NCBI RefSeq assembly: GCF_009720385.1
Contig: NZ_WARX01000025.1
Location: 156,306 to 220,305, forward strand
Reading direction: 5' to 3'
DNA length: 64,000 nucleotides
DNA from: Catellatospora vulcania
GTDB lineage: Bacteria; Actinomycetota; Actinomycetes; Mycobacteriales; Micromonosporaceae
In this document: in pieces, positions 50,103 through 60,365 of the stretch
Layout: each line of letters begins with the position of its first letter
Numbering within the stretch: position 1 is the stretch's first letter
Made by a program: the position numbers and the translations under genes
Notes under the pieces: generated by a model
Seen by the model: the letters and a program-made list of their open reading frames with translations, nothing else
What the model was told of the DNA's origin: nothing
The model's database searches: none

Positions 50103-52550
50103 TCACGCCGCGACCAGCGCCTGAAGTTCGCGGGCGTGGGCGACGAGGCGGCTCGTGCCGCCCCGCCCGGCGAGCGCCGTGACCTCGGACGGCAGCTGCA
50201 CGACCCCGCAGGCGCGGCCGCACCGGACGGCGAGCGCCATCAGGTCGGCCGTCGCCGGGCGGGCCTTGTCCAGCGCCAGCAGGGGCGCCAGCGCCGCGAC
50301 GGCGATCTGCCAGACGGCGGCAACCGCACCCGCCTGTGCGGCCTCGTCCAGCGCGGACGCGAAGCGGTTCACCTTGAGCACGCCAGCAGCGGCCAGCTCG
50401 CCCAGCTCCCGCCCGATCGCCGCCGCGTCGAGGTCGCCGGTCGCCGCCAGGCCCAGCAGCCCGTCGACGGCGGCGATCCGGTCGGTCGCCGAGCGCGCCG
50501 CGAGGCCGTACGCCAGCGCCAGCGTCACCGCCGGGCCCACTGGTCCACCGCACTCCGCCAGATGGGCCAGCAGCAGCCCGCCGCCCTCGAAGTCCAGGTC
50601 GGCCTGCGCGGCGAGGATCGGCAGCGCCGACGCGGCCACCACCTCCCGGTGCGACGGCAGCGCGGCCGCCCACAGCTGCGGCTCCTCGATGTGCCCGGGC
50701 GCCCACGTCGGACGGTCGCACCGGGCGATCGTCATCATCTCCAGGACCAGCGGGCCCGCGTGCTCCGGCGGCTTGAGCGCCACCACCCGCCGCACCGCCG
50801 GCTGGCGCTGCCACGACCAGCTCGACGGCTTGGGGTCGGCGAACTGGTCTCGCCGCAGCGACACGGGGTCGGGCACGGGCCCGCTGATCCACCGGGCGAA
50901 GGCGGCTCCGGCGGCCGAGCGCAGCCGCAGCGCCGCGGCGACCACCTGGGGATCGGTCTGGCGGGGCAGCCGCAGCAGGGCCTGCTCGAAGTCCAGCGCC
51001 CACGGCTGCCAACCGTCACGCTCGGCCTGCTCCAGCCGCCGCAGCAGCTCCGCCGGCTCCAATCGGCCGTTGGCATGGGTGGGCGTGGCCATGAGCAGCG
51101 GCACCGGCTGGCGGTTCAGCTGCACGGACATCTCCGCGAGCCGCGCCGCGAGCACCAGGTGCAGCCCGCTGCTGTTGCCACGCATCTGGCGCAGCGCCTG
51201 GACCGACACCCCACCGCCGGTGCGGAACAGGTCGGCGAGCTGCCGCCACCGGTCTGACCGCCCACTCGCGACGGCGGCGGTGAGCAGCACCTCCCGCAGC
51301 TGCTCGGACAGCTTGCCCCACCAGCCCCGATCAGCGTCCACCAGCGGACGCACCGTACGCGCCAGCGCCTCCTGGTCGCGCACCCGCCAGTACGCGATCG
51401 CGGCCAGCACCCGCTCCACGGTCGGCACCGACCGGTCCCCGTGGAGCAGCGCCGCCAGCTCCTCGCCCAGTTCCGCCACGGAACCCAGCGGCGGGCCCAG
51501 CGGTGCGGGAACAGGCACCGGCAGGGCGGCCGGCACCGGCGCGGACGGCTCGGCCACCGGCCCGGTCAGCAGCGCACCGATCTCGGCCGTGTGCCCCGGC
51601 CGCCGCCGCGCGGCCTGCCTCAGCCACGTCGTCTGCGTCTTGACCAGCGTCTTCTCCGGTCGGGCCAGCGCGACCCCGGCGACCTCGCGCAACGTGTCCC
51701 AGGCCAGCAGACCGGCTTCGTCGACCCCGCGCAGCACCCGCTGCGCGATGCCCGCGACGGTGGCGTTGCCCGCCTCCAGCAGCCTCAGGTAATCGGCGAC
51801 GCTCGGTGCCGCCTCGGCCGGGGACGGGGCCAGCTCCTCGTGCAACCGGGTGTACGCCCGCAGCTCGCCAGGCTTGCCGCCCCGCAGCAACCGGGCCCGG
51901 CAACCCGCCAGCAGCAACTCGCGCAGCGACGGGTCCGCGGCGCTCAACCGCGCCAGCGCGGGCAGGAATCCGTTGCGCCCGTACGGCTGGTCCATGCTCG
52001 ACCCGAGCCGGTCGTGGTGGAACAGGGCCGGCAGCAGCACCCGCGTGTACGGGCTATCCCGCAGCACCGCGTCGGTGTCGGCGGCAGCTTGCACGGTGTT
52101 CACCCAGCCGCCGACGAAGCCCTCGGTGGTGGGCACGGCGCAGCCGCTCTCCCGGACCAGGGCGTCGATCAGCGTCCAGTGGTCGCCACCGGCCCTCGGA
52201 TGGGCGGCGAGGGCGTGCGCGAGGTCGCCGGCCCACGGCACGCCGCGCACCCGCAGCACCTCGCACGCGGGGTCGCCCGGCAACGACATCCAGGCGATCT
52301 CCCGGCGGCGCAGGACAGTCGCCGCCCGCTTCGCGGTGGGCGCACAGCCGAGCACGGCGACCGCGCGGGTCGTGGCCTCACGCTGCCAGTTCTGCCAGTC
52401 CGGGCGCCCGGTCCGCAGGTAGGCGACGACCTCGGGGAACGCCGCCCGGCGCTGCTTCTCGTCCGCCGCCCGCACCCAGGCGATCACCGCCTGGGCATCC
52501 CTGGCGGCGAGCGCCGCATGCAGCTTCTGCACGTCGGCCGGGGCGCTCAT
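50103..52550 (-). CDS. Large helical protein of unknown function, partner of the SWIM protein
   Basis: 815 residues, no signal or membrane segment, very rich in Ala, Leu and Arg, with many short amphipathic helices ('LLLAGCRARLLRGG', 'VLAAIAYWRVRDQEALARTVRPLV'), suggesting HEAT-like helical repeats. Conserved-looking spots are 'EIAWMSLPGDPACEVLRVRGVPW' near residue 85 and 'WWGKLSEQLREVLLTAAVASGRSD' in the middle. I recall similar proteins beside SWIM proteins in other actinomycetes (possibly the DUF6493 group), but this is not verified. The ATG overlaps the stop of the SWIM gene by four bases, so the two are translationally coupled. Confidence 0.8.
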   Translation of the reverse strand: MSAPADVQKLHAALAARDAQAVIAWVRAADEKQRRAAFPEVVAYLRTGRPDWQNWQREATTRAVAVLGCAPTAKRAATVLRRREIAWMSLPGDPACEVLRVRGVPWAGDLAHALAAHPRAGGDHWTLIDALVRESGCAVPTTEGFVGGWVNTVQAAADTDAVLRDSPYTRVLLPALFHHDRLGSSMDQPYGRNGFLPALARLSAADPSLRELLLAGCRARLLRGGKPGELRAYTRLHEELAPSPAEAAPSVADYLRLLEAGNATVAGIAQRVLRGVDEAGLLAWDTLREVAGVALARPEKTLVKTQTTWLRQAARRRPGHTAEIGALLTGPVAEPSAPVPAALPVPVPAPLGPPLGSVAELGEELAALLHGDRSVPTVERVLAAIAYWRVRDQEALARTVRPLVDADRGWWGKLSEQLREVLLTAAVASGRSDRWRQLADLFRTGGGVSVQALRQMRGNSSGLHLVLAARLAEMSVQLNRQPVPLLMATPTHANGRLEPAELLRRLEQAERDGWQPWALDFEQALLRLPRQTDPQVVAAALRLRSAAGAAFARWISGPVPDPVSLRRDQFADPKPSSWSWQRQPAVRRVVALKPPEHAGPLVLEMMTIARCDRPTWAPGHIEEPQLWAAALPSHREVVAASALPILAAQADLDFEGGGLLLAHLAECGGPVGPAVTLALAYGLAARSATDRIAAVDGLLGLAATGDLDAAAIGRELGELAAAGVLKVNRFASALDEAAQAGAVAAVWQIAVAALAPLLALDKARPATADLMALAVRCGRACGVVQLPSEVTALAGRGGTSRLVAHARELQALVAA

Positions 52551-53869
52551 GCGGGCACCCGGTCGGCGACGGCGAGCCGGGCCGCGAGCTGGTGGCGGCA
52601 GGGTCCCCGGTCGCCGCGGTGCTTGGCCCACCACTGGCAGGTGCATCCGGCGGGCGCGCCGCCGACCAGCCGCACCTGGTACACCCCTTCGGTGCCGCCC
52701 ACCGACGCGACGTCGCCGGACACGGTGACCGCACCGGCGTCCAGCAGCGCCCGCGCCCCGGCCAGCCGGGGGTTGAGCTTCTCCGCCGCCGCGGTGCCGA
52801 ACGGCATCACCCGGTGGAAGTAGGTGGCCTCGGCGACGTCGTAGCCGACCCGCCCGGCGGTGCCCAGCAGCGCCAGCCCGGACCGGACCTGTGCCGCGGT
52901 CAGGCCGGTGGCGGTGGCCAGCGCGTCGGCGTCGAGGGTGGGCGCGAGGGCGAGCAGCTCGCTGATCCGGTCGGCCGCGTCGGCGGCGTCGTCGGAGGCC
53001 AGCGCGGACAGCACGGAGCCCTCGCCGGAGAAGCCGCGGTACGGCTCGGGCGACAGCGTCAGCGACAGCCGCAGCGTCGGCGTCTCCAGCTCCCACACCG
53101 AGGCGACGGCGCTGCTGCCGGGGCGCACGGCCGGGCCGTACACGGTGAGGTCGCCCGCGTGCCGCAGGAGCCCGCGCAGCGCGCCGAGCCGGTCCGTGCC
53201 GGCCAGGCAGACCGCTCCCGGCACGGGCCGGGCGGTCAGCCGCAGGCCCTGCCCGGCGGGCACCACCCACAACGTGTCGCGGCCCTTCGGCAGGCGGCGC
53301 AGGAAGTCGGCCGCCGCAGCGGCGCTGATCCGCACCCGCGGCTCCATGCCCGCGGTGACCGCGTGCACCTGCGCGAAGCCGCGCAGCCAGCGGCCGGGCA
53401 GCGGCACCTTGCGCTCGACGACGCTGCCGTCCATCGTGGACACGGTCAGATCCTGGGGTCCGACGGCCAGATGCAGGGGGTCCAGGCCGCCGACCCGGGC
53501 GAGCGCGAGTTGCAGCGGCACGTTCACGTCGACGTTGGTGGTGCCGTGCTCGGGACGTTCACCGTCCAGACCGGACGGCAGCACGTCCATCCGGGCGTAC
53601 ACGCCGCAGCAGCCGCTGAACGACTCGAACCGCAGCATGTCCTCGCTGCCGGTGACCACCGGGTCCAGGCTGGTCCAGTCGGTGCGCTGGTGGTAGCGGG
53701 CGCGGGCGACCTCGGCGACGGCGAGCAGGCCGATCGCGACGGTCTGCGGGGTGGTCATGAACCCGTCGAAGAAGCGGGGGTGCGTGCCGCACCCGCCGGA
53801 CGTCTGCAACGCGAGACCCTCCGCGGTCAGCGCGGAGGGCCCCGGGTACGAATAGGTGGCTACCGACAT
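52547..53869 (-). CDS. SWIM zinc finger family protein
   Basis: 440 residues. The C-terminus has the SWIM motif C409-T-C411...C424-R-H426 (CxCxnCxH), a zinc finger found in DNA-binding and ubiquitin-ligase-like proteins. The first 300 residues are a mixed domain with 'GGCGTHPRFFDGF', 'LLAVAEVARARYHQR', 'FESFSGCCGVYARMDVL' and 'DVNVPLQLALARV', unrelated to any enzyme I recognise. A winged-helix-like stretch ('LDADALATATGLTAAQVRSGLALLGTAG') precedes the zinc finger. The ATG at 53869 lies 21 bases after the ndk stop, and its own stop overlaps the 815-residue partner. Function unknown. Confidence 0.88.
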   Translation of the reverse strand: MSVATYSYPGPSALTAEGLALQTSGGCGTHPRFFDGFMTTPQTVAIGLLAVAEVARARYHQRTDWTSLDPVVTGSEDMLRFESFSGCCGVYARMDVLPSGLDGERPEHGTTNVDVNVPLQLALARVGGLDPLHLAVGPQDLTVSTMDGSVVERKVPLPGRWLRGFAQVHAVTAGMEPRVRISAAAAADFLRRLPKGRDTLWVVPAGQGLRLTARPVPGAVCLAGTDRLGALRGLLRHAGDLTVYGPAVRPGSSAVASVWELETPTLRLSLTLSPEPYRGFSGEGSVLSALASDDAADAADRISELLALAPTLDADALATATGLTAAQVRSGLALLGTAGRVGYDVAEATYFHRVMPFGTAAAEKLNPRLAGARALLDAGAVTVSGDVASVGGTEGVYQVRLVGGAPAGCTCQWWAKHRGDRGPCRHQLAARLAVADRVPA

Positions 53870-53890
53870 GGCGGCCACCGTAGGGACGGG

Positions 53891-54301
53891 CTACGACAGT
53901 TCGGGGAACCAGAGCTTGATCTCGCGCTCGGCGGACTCGGCCGAGTCGGAGGCGTGCACCAGGTTCTCCCGGTTGGACAGGGAGAGGTCGCCGCGGATGG
54001 TGCCCGCGGCCGCGGCCCGGCCGTCGGTCGCGCCGACCAGCAGGCGGATCACCGCGACGGCCTCGTCGCCGGACACGATCGCGGCGACCAGCGGGCCGGC
54101 GGTCATGAACGCCTTGAGCGGCGGGTAGAACGCCTTCTCGACGTGCTCGGCGTAGTGCGCGTCGGCGAGGTCGGCGTCCATCGTGCGCAGCACGAGCGCG
54201 TCGACGGTCAGACCCTTGCGCTCGAAGCGCGAGATGATCTCCCCGACCAGGCCACGGCGCACCGCGTCCGGCTTGATCAGCACGAGCGAACGTTCCGCCA
54301 C
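53891..54301 (-). CDS. ndk: Nucleoside diphosphate kinase
   Basis: 136 residues, the usual length. Ndk balances nucleoside triphosphates through a phosphohistidine, here H116 in 'NLVHASDS'. The start '[13 protein letters not shown]' matches the family; the GTG at 54301 follows AAGGAGG, while an upstream GTG would add eight residues without similarity. In mycobacteria ndk follows the DUF4233 gene on the same strand; here a divergent VOC gene has come between them. The SWIM pair follows downstream by 21 bases. Confidence 0.97.
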   Translation of the reverse strand: MAERSLVLIKPDAVRRGLVGEIISRFERKGLTVDALVLRTMDADLADAHYAEHVEKAFYPPLKAFMTAGPLVAAIVSGDEAVAVIRLLVGATDGRAAAAGTIRGDLSLSNRENLVHASDSAESAEREIKLWFPELS

Positions 54302-54480
54302 GAACTTCCTCCTTGAAGGCGACACATGTCCCCACCTGCGGCAACACGAGGTGGGCTCATCAGCCTACCGAACTGCACTTTCCTCGATCGACGGACCCGC
54401 CTAAGGTCATGGATTGAAGACACAGCGTTGCGGGGAGGCGGCGCGCTGTGGTCGTGCACACAGCGCTCGGGGAGGCACGC

Positions 54481-55815
54481 GTGGCACGGTTAGGGCGCAA
54501 ACCGGTCCGGCCCGGCCGGGTCACCACCGCCGTGTGCCTGGGCGCGCTGGGGCTGTTCGTCATCTCGATGTCCGCAGGTCTGGGCAGCTGGCCGCTGGGC
54601 GCGGTCGGCGCGGCGATGGTCGTCGTCGCAGTGGCCCTGCTGACCACCGCCTCGATGCTCGGCGCGGACAAGGCGTACGTGGTGGGCACCGTGCACGTGG
54701 TGAAGGCCTCCGAGCCGCCGCTGAGCGCCGAGTACGGCCGCTGCGAGATGCAGGTGCTGGTGGACGCGCCCGGCCATCCCGGGCAGACCGTGGTCATGAA
54801 CGACCCCCGGGTGCCGGTGCTGAAGTGGCCGGACGCCGGTGACACGCTGCCCGCCCTGGTCGCCGTCGCGGACGCGCGGCGCATCAAGATCCAGTGGGAG
54901 AAGGTCGGCACCCACGGCGAGCGCTACGAGCAGGCGTTCGACCACGGCGACGACGAGTTCTACCACGATCCGGGCGACGACTACGACGATCCGCACTTCG
55001 ACGACCCGCACCATGACGACGACCCGGGACACGACGACCACCACGGATCCGACGACACCTACGCCGGCTTCCGCGACGACGACCCGATCGACCTCGACTC
55101 GGTGCCGGTGAACGATCCGCTGCCCCGGCGCCAGCCGAGCCCGCACCGCCGCCCGCCCGCGCCGCGCCATGACCCCACACAGGACCCCATGCCGGATCCC
55201 GCGCAGGTCGCCGTGCTGGAGGGCGAGCTGTACACCGGCGACGTGCCCGGCCCGCGCACCCCGATGGACGCGGAGTCGCCGGACTTCACGCACATCGACA
55301 TGATCGACTTCGCGGACGTGCCGGAGCCGACCGCACCCGCGATCTCGGACACCCTCACCGGCCCGGTGGCGCTGCCCCCCGCGACCGGCGCCGGCATCGA
55401 CGACCTGCTCGTCGCGTCACCGCACGCCCGCCCCGCCTCGGCCGGTTCGATCCAGGGTGTGGGCATCACGCTGCTGGTCACCGACCTTGACCGCTCCCGC
55501 GGCTTCTACCACGACCTGCTCGGCTTCTACGAGATCGACGGCGGGCCGGGCAACCTGGTGCTCGCCTCCGGCGACACCCGCCTGGTCCTGCGCACCACTC
55601 CGGAGCTGGCCCCGGTGAACCGCCGCCACGTGCACCTCAACCTGGAGGTCGGCGACGTCGACGCGGTCTACCGGGAGCTGAAGGTGCGCGGCGTCAAGTT
55701 CACCTACGCCCCGCGCGTGGTCAACCACGGCGAGCGCCTCGAACTGTGGGCGGCCTCGTTCAAGGACCCCGACGGCCACGGCATCGCGGTCATCGAGTGG
55801 AAGGCGCGCGGCTAG
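54481..55815 (+). CDS. Fusion of membrane anchor, His/Asp-rich segment and VOC (glyoxalase) domain
   Basis: 444 residues from GTG 54481 (GGGGAGG five bases before); GTG 54448 would add 11 residues and has a similar site. Two membrane segments lie at about residues 14-31 and 39-59, then a small domain to residue 150, then 50 residues very rich in Asp and His (about 153-205, e.g. 'DDPHHDDDPGHDDHHG'). A Pro-rich linker follows, and at residues 324-443 a VOC domain ('GVGITLLVTDLDRSRGFYHDLLGF', 'DPDGHGIAVIEW'). VOC domains bind metals; the His/Asp stretch could store or pass them on. No such architecture is known to me. It ends overlapping DUF4233 by four bases. Confidence 0.85.
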   Translation: MARLGRKPVRPGRVTTAVCLGALGLFVISMSAGLGSWPLGAVGAAMVVVAVALLTTASMLGADKAYVVGTVHVVKASEPPLSAEYGRCEMQVLVDAPGHPGQTVVMNDPRVPVLKWPDAGDTLPALVAVADARRIKIQWEKVGTHGERYEQAFDHGDDEFYHDPGDDYDDPHFDDPHHDDDPGHDDHHGSDDTYAGFRDDDPIDLDSVPVNDPLPRRQPSPHRRPPAPRHDPTQDPMPDPAQVAVLEGELYTGDVPGPRTPMDAESPDFTHIDMIDFADVPEPTAPAISDTLTGPVALPPATGAGIDDLLVASPHARPASAGSIQGVGITLLVTDLDRSRGFYHDLLGFYEIDGGPGNLVLASGDTRLVLRTTPELAPVNRRHVHLNLEVGDVDAVYRELKVRGVKFTYAPRVVNHGERLELWAASFKDPDGHGIAVIEWKARG

Positions 55816-56267
55816 CGGGCCACGGTCCGGCGCACGTACAGCACGTAAGCCCAGGTGAGCCCGAACACGACGCCCACCACGGCGAACGCCCAGTGCAGGA
55901 AGCCCAGCAGCAACAGCGCGACCTGGAACACCGAGACCGCCCACCAGCCCCACGGGAAGCGCAGCGTCGCCGACAGCGCCACGGCCACCACCACGGCGAC
56001 CAGCGCCACGGTCACCGCGGTCATGCTGCCGCCCGGCGGCCGCAGCACCCAGATCGGCAGCAGCGCCAGCAGCAGCACCAGCGCCTCCAGCACCAGGGTG
56101 CCCGCGCCCAGCCCGCGCACCGCCCGGGACGGGTTGCGCAGGCCGCTGGGCTTGCCGCCGAGGGTCAGCTGCAGGTCCCGCTCCCGGGCCTCACCGGGCT
56201 TGTGGCCGGCCGGGCCCTCCGGGGCGGTGCCGGCCGCGGCCTCGTCCGGGTGGCTGTGCTCGGTCAT
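55812..56267 (-). CDS. DUF4233 domain-containing membrane protein
   Basis: 151 residues. A polar N-terminus is followed by the DUF4233 core starting 'LRNPSRAVRGLGAGTLVLEALVLLLALLPI' and four membrane helices in all, ending 'YVLYVRRTVAR'. It is the standard third gene of actinobacterial valS-folC-DUF4233 units. Function unknown. The ATG at 56267 is the family start. Its stop codon shares the CTAG with the stop of the convergent VOC gene, so the two 3' ends overlap by four bases. Confidence 0.9.
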   Translation of the reverse strand: MTEHSHPDEAAAGTAPEGPAGHKPGEARERDLQLTLGGKPSGLRNPSRAVRGLGAGTLVLEALVLLLALLPIWVLRPPGGSMTAVTVALVAVVVAVALSATLRFPWGWWAVSVFQVALLLLGFLHWAFAVVGVVFGLTWAYVLYVRRTVAR

Positions 56268-56289
56268 CCGCGCTCCCCGTGCCGCTCGC

Positions 56290-57651
56290 TCATCGCTGGA
56301 ACAGTTTCCGGGCGTCGGCGACGGTGACGACCGAGCCGGTGATGAGCACACCGACGCCGCTGATGCCGGCGTCGATGTCCGCCTCGGCCAGGGTCACCGC
56401 GGCCTCGATCGCGTCGGGCAGCTCCGGGTGGATGTGCACCCGGTCCTCACCGAAGATCTCGTACGCGATCTCCGCCAGCTCCTCGGCGGGCAGCGACCGC
56501 GGCGAGGAGTTGCGGGTGCAGACCAGCTCGTCGACGACCGGCTCCAGCAGATCCAGCACCCCGTCGGCGTCCTTGTCGCCGAGCATGCCGACCACGGCCA
56601 CCAGGCGGCGGAACGAGAACTCCTCGGTCAGCGCGGCGACGGTGGCGGCCATGCCGTGCGGGTTGTGCGCGGCGTCGACCAGCACGGTCGGCGCGTTGCG
56701 GACCCGCTCCAGCCGGCCGGGCGAGGAGCTGGACGAGAAGCCCTCGCGGACCACCTCCACCTCCAGCTGCCGGTCCTTGCCCGCACCCAGGAAGGCTTCC
56801 ACCGCGGCGAGCGCCAGGGCCGCGTTCTGCGCCTGGTGCGCGCCGTGCAGCGGCAGGAAGATCTCGTCGTACACCCCGCCCAGGCCCTGCAGCGTCAGCA
56901 CCTGCCCGCCGAGTGCCAGGTTGCGCTCGATGACGCCGAACTCGCTGCCCTCGCGGGCGACGGTCGCGCCGACCTCGGCGCAGCGCTCCAGGATCGGCTC
57001 CATCGCCTCCTCCGGCTGCAGCGCGCAGATCAGCGTGGCGCCCTCGTGCACGATGCCCGACTTGGCCAGCGCGATGTCGGCGACCGTGTCACCGAGCCAC
57101 TCGGTGTGGTCCAGCCCGATCGGGGTGATCACCGCGACGCCGGCCTGGATCACGTTGGTGGCGTCCTCGGCCCCGCCGAGCCCGACCTCGACCACGGCGA
57201 CGTCCACCGGGGCGTCGGCGAAGGTCGCGAACGCCAGCGCGGTGGTCATGTCGAAGTACGTCAGCGGCTCGTCGTTGCGCGCGTCGATCAGCTCCGCGAG
57301 GGGGCCGACCTCGGCGTACACCGCGGTGAAGCGCTCCTCGTCGACCGGCTGCCCGTCCAGGCTGATCCGCTCCCGCACCGTCTCCAGGTGCGGGCTGGTG
57401 TACCGGCCGGTGTGCAGCCCGTGCGCCCGCAGCAGGCTGTCGATCATGCGAGCCGTCGAGGTCTTGCCGTTGGTGCCGGTCAGATGGATCGACGGGTACG
57501 CCCGCTGCGGGCTGCCGAGCACGTCCAGCAGCTCCTCGATGCGGCCGAGGTCGAACACCATCCGGGTGAAGCCGCGCCGGTCCAGCGCGGCCTCCACCTC
57601 GGCGTAGGACATGTCCTGCCCGTCTTGAGCGGAAGAGCTCACGAATGTCAC
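56290..57651 (-). CDS. folC: Bifunctional folylpolyglutamate/dihydrofolate synthase
   Basis: 453 residues of the Mur-ligase fold. The P-loop is 'TGTNGKTST' (58-66), with '[14 protein letters not shown]' and '[12 protein letters not shown]', all typical. FolC adds glutamate to dihydropteroate and to folates; actinobacterial enzymes often do both. The GTG start overlaps the valS stop (GTGA). A frame open further upstream is the shadow of valS. Confidence 0.95.
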   Translation of the reverse strand: MTFVSSSAQDGQDMSYAEVEAALDRRGFTRMVFDLGRIEELLDVLGSPQRAYPSIHLTGTNGKTSTARMIDSLLRAHGLHTGRYTSPHLETVRERISLDGQPVDEERFTAVYAEVGPLAELIDARNDEPLTYFDMTTALAFATFADAPVDVAVVEVGLGGAEDATNVIQAGVAVITPIGLDHTEWLGDTVADIALAKSGIVHEGATLICALQPEEAMEPILERCAEVGATVAREGSEFGVIERNLALGGQVLTLQGLGGVYDEIFLPLHGAHQAQNAALALAAVEAFLGAGKDRQLEVEVVREGFSSSSSPGRLERVRNAPTVLVDAAHNPHGMAATVAALTEEFSFRRLVAVVGMLGDKDADGVLDLLEPVVDELVCTRNSSPRSLPAEELAEIAYEIFGEDRVHIHPELPDAIEAAVTLAEADIDAGISGVGVLITGSVVTVADARKLFQR

Positions 57652-60281
57652 CCTAGCTGCGCGAGCGCGGCGTCGATGCGAGTCACGTCGGCTTCGGCCG
57701 TGGCGAGCCGTTCGCGCAGCTTCGCCACCACCTGCTCCGGAGCCTTGGCCAGGAATCCTTCGTTGCCCAGCTTCGCCGTCGCCTGGGAGATCTCCTTCTC
57801 CGCGGCGGCCCGGTCCTTGGTCAGGCGGGCCCGCTCGGCGGCCACGTCGATGCTGCCCCGGGTGTCCAGGGACACCGTGACGCCACCCGCGACCGCGACC
57901 GTGCCGGTGGCCGTGAAGCCGTCCCCGGGCGCGTCCAGCCGGGCCAGGAAGCGCATCAGCGGCTCGTGCGCGGCGATACCGGCGCCGGCCAGCCCGTCCA
58001 GGGACGCGGCCACCCGCTGACCGGGCTTGAGGCCCTGGTCGGCACGGAAGCGCCGGACCTCGGTCACCACCCGCTGCAGCGTCTCCAGCTCGGCCTCGGC
58101 CGTGTCGTCGATCAGCGCAGAGTTCGCCGTCGGCCACGCCGCGACCATGATCGAATTGTCGCCCTCGACCTTGTTCAGGGCGCACCACAGCTCGTCGGTG
58201 ACGAACGGGATGACCGGGTGCAGCAGCCGCAGCAGCTGGTCCAGCACGTGCCCCAGCACCCGGCGGGTGCGCTCGGCCGCGGCGGCGTCGTCGCCGGTCA
58301 GCACCGGCTTGGCCAGCTCCACGTACCAGTCGCAGACGTCGTCCCAGGCGAAGTGGAACAGGCTGTCGCAGACCTTCGCGAACTCGTAGTTCTCGAAGTA
58401 CTCGTCGACCTCGCCGATGGTGTGCTGCAGCCGGGACAGGATCCACTTGTCGACCGTCGACAGCTCGGTGGGCAGCTCGCCCTCGGTGTGCGCGCCGTTG
58501 ATCAGCGCGAACCGGGTGGCGTTCCAGAGCTTGTTGCAGAAGTTGCGCGAGCCCTGGCACCACTCCTCGCTGACCGGCACGTCCGAGCCCGGGTTCGCGC
58601 CGCGGGCCAGGGTGAACCGGGTCGCGTCCGCGCCGAAGCGCTCGATCCAGTCCAGCGGGTCGACGACGTTGCCGAACGACTTGCTCATCTTCTTGCCGTA
58701 CTGGTCGCGCACCATGCCGTGCAGCGCCACCACGTCGAACGGCTGCCTGCCGTCCATGGCATAGAGGCCGAACATCATCATCCGGGCGACCCAGAAGAAC
58801 AGGATGTCGTACCCGGTGACCAGCACACTGGTCGGGTAGAACTTCGCCAGGTCGGCGGTCTGCTCGGGCCAGCCCAGCGTGGAGAACGGCCACAGCGCCG
58901 ACGAGAACCAGGTGTCGAGCACGTCCTCGTCCTGGCGCCAGCCCTCGCCGGTCGGCACCTGGTCGTCGGGGCCGACGCAGACGACCTCGCCGTCCGGGCC
59001 GTACCAGACCGGGATGCGGTGCCCCCACCACAGCTGGCGCGAGATGCACCAGTCGTGCATGTTGTCGACCCAGGCGAAGTAGCGCTTGGACAGCTCTGCG
59101 GGCTCGATCTTGGTCCGGCCGTCGCGCACCGCGTCGCCGGCCGCCTTGGCCAGCGGGCCGGTGTTGACGAACCACTGCAGCGACAGCCGCGGCTCGACCG
59201 TCGTCTTGCAGCGCGAGCAGTGCCCCACCGCGTGCACGTACGGCCGCTTCTCGGCCACGATCAGCCCCTGCTCGCGCAGCGCGGCGACCACGGCCGGGCG
59301 GGCCTCGTACCGGTCCAGGCCCTGGAACGGCCCGTGCACCGTGATGATCGCCCGCTCGTCCATCATCGTGATCGAGGGCAGGTTGTGCCGCTGGCCGATC
59401 TCGAAGTCGTTCGGGTCGTGCGCCGGGGTCACCTTCACGCAACCGGTGCCGAACGCCGGGTCGACGTGCGCGTCGCCCACGATCGGGATGCGCCGGCCGG
59501 TCAGCGGCAGCTCCACCTCGGTGCCGATGAGGTGCTTGTAGCGCTCGTCGTCGGGGTGCACGGCCACCGCGGTGTCACCGAGCATCGTCTCGGCCCGGGT
59601 GGTGGCGACCACGATCTCGTCGCTGTACCGGATGGAGATCAGCTCGCCCTCGTCGTCGCTGTGCTCCACCTCGATGTCGCTCAGCGCGGTCAGGCAGCGC
59701 GGGCACCAGTTGATGATGCGCTCAGCGCGGTAGATCAGGTCGTCGTCGTACAGCTTCTTGAAGATGGTCTGTACGGCCCGCGACAGGCCCTCGTCCATGG
59801 TGAAACGCTCACGCGACCAGTCGACGGAGTCGCCGAGGCGGCGCATCTGCCCGAGGATCGCGCCGCCGGACTCGGCCTTCCACTGCCACACCCGCTCGAC
59901 GAACGTCTCCCGGCCCAGGTCGTGACGCGACAGACCCTCCGCGGCGAGCTTGCGCTCCACCACGTTCTGGGTGGCGATGCCCGCGTGGTCCATGCCCGGC
60001 AGCCACAGCGCCTCGAAGCCCTGCATCCGCTTGCGGCGGATCAGCGAGTCCTGAATGGTGTGATCGAGCGCGTGGCCGACGTGCAGCGAACCCGTCACGT
60101 TCGGCGGCGGGATCACGATGGCGAACGGCGGCTTGTCACTCTTGGCGTCGGCGTCGAAGTGACCGGCGGCTACCCACGACTCGTACCGCCGCTGCTCTAC
60201 CTCGCCCGGCTGGTACGCGGCGGCAAGCTCGGAGGACAACGGGGCGCGCGGCTCGCGCGGCTGCTGGCTGAGTTCGGTCAC
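57648..60281 (-). CDS. valS: Valyl-tRNA synthetase
   Basis: 877 residues, class I. HIGH reads H67-V-G-H70 in '[15 protein letters not shown]'; KMSKS is exact in '[15 protein letters not shown]'. The editing domain and the C-terminal coiled-coil arm ('[19 protein letters not shown]') are present. First gene of the valS-folC-DUF4233 unit. No T-box was found: only 84 bases separate it from the next gene, and they show no TGGNACCGCG core. Confidence 0.97.
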   Translation of the reverse strand: MTELSQQPREPRAPLSSELAAAYQPGEVEQRRYESWVAAGHFDADAKSDKPPFAIVIPPPNVTGSLHVGHALDHTIQDSLIRRKRMQGFEALWLPGMDHAGIATQNVVERKLAAEGLSRHDLGRETFVERVWQWKAESGGAILGQMRRLGDSVDWSRERFTMDEGLSRAVQTIFKKLYDDDLIYRAERIINWCPRCLTALSDIEVEHSDDEGELISIRYSDEIVVATTRAETMLGDTAVAVHPDDERYKHLIGTEVELPLTGRRIPIVGDAHVDPAFGTGCVKVTPAHDPNDFEIGQRHNLPSITMMDERAIITVHGPFQGLDRYEARPAVVAALREQGLIVAEKRPYVHAVGHCSRCKTTVEPRLSLQWFVNTGPLAKAAGDAVRDGRTKIEPAELSKRYFAWVDNMHDWCISRQLWWGHRIPVWYGPDGEVVCVGPDDQVPTGEGWRQDEDVLDTWFSSALWPFSTLGWPEQTADLAKFYPTSVLVTGYDILFFWVARMMMFGLYAMDGRQPFDVVALHGMVRDQYGKKMSKSFGNVVDPLDWIERFGADATRFTLARGANPGSDVPVSEEWCQGSRNFCNKLWNATRFALINGAHTEGELPTELSTVDKWILSRLQHTIGEVDEYFENYEFAKVCDSLFHFAWDDVCDWYVELAKPVLTGDDAAAAERTRRVLGHVLDQLLRLLHPVIPFVTDELWCALNKVEGDNSIMVAAWPTANSALIDDTAEAELETLQRVVTEVRRFRADQGLKPGQRVAASLDGLAGAGIAAHEPLMRFLARLDAPGDGFTATGTVAVAGGVTVSLDTRGSIDVAAERARLTKDRAAAEKEISQATAKLGNEGFLAKAPEQVVAKLRERLATAEADVTRIDAALAQLG

Positions 60282-60365
60282 CCGCCAAGTCTACGAAGCG
60301 TCACTACGTCCACCGCTGGCAGGCCATCGCTTGCTAGGCTCCGCGGGTCGGCGGAAGGTGGGCAC

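Noticed and set aside
57966..60365. Long upstream extension of the 60366 gene across valS
   Set aside because: The valS reading on the other strand is certain; the ATG at 60366 starts a plausible protein with a membrane segment.
60282..60365. T-box or other leader for valS
   Set aside because: Only 84 bases and no T-box core or specifier stem.
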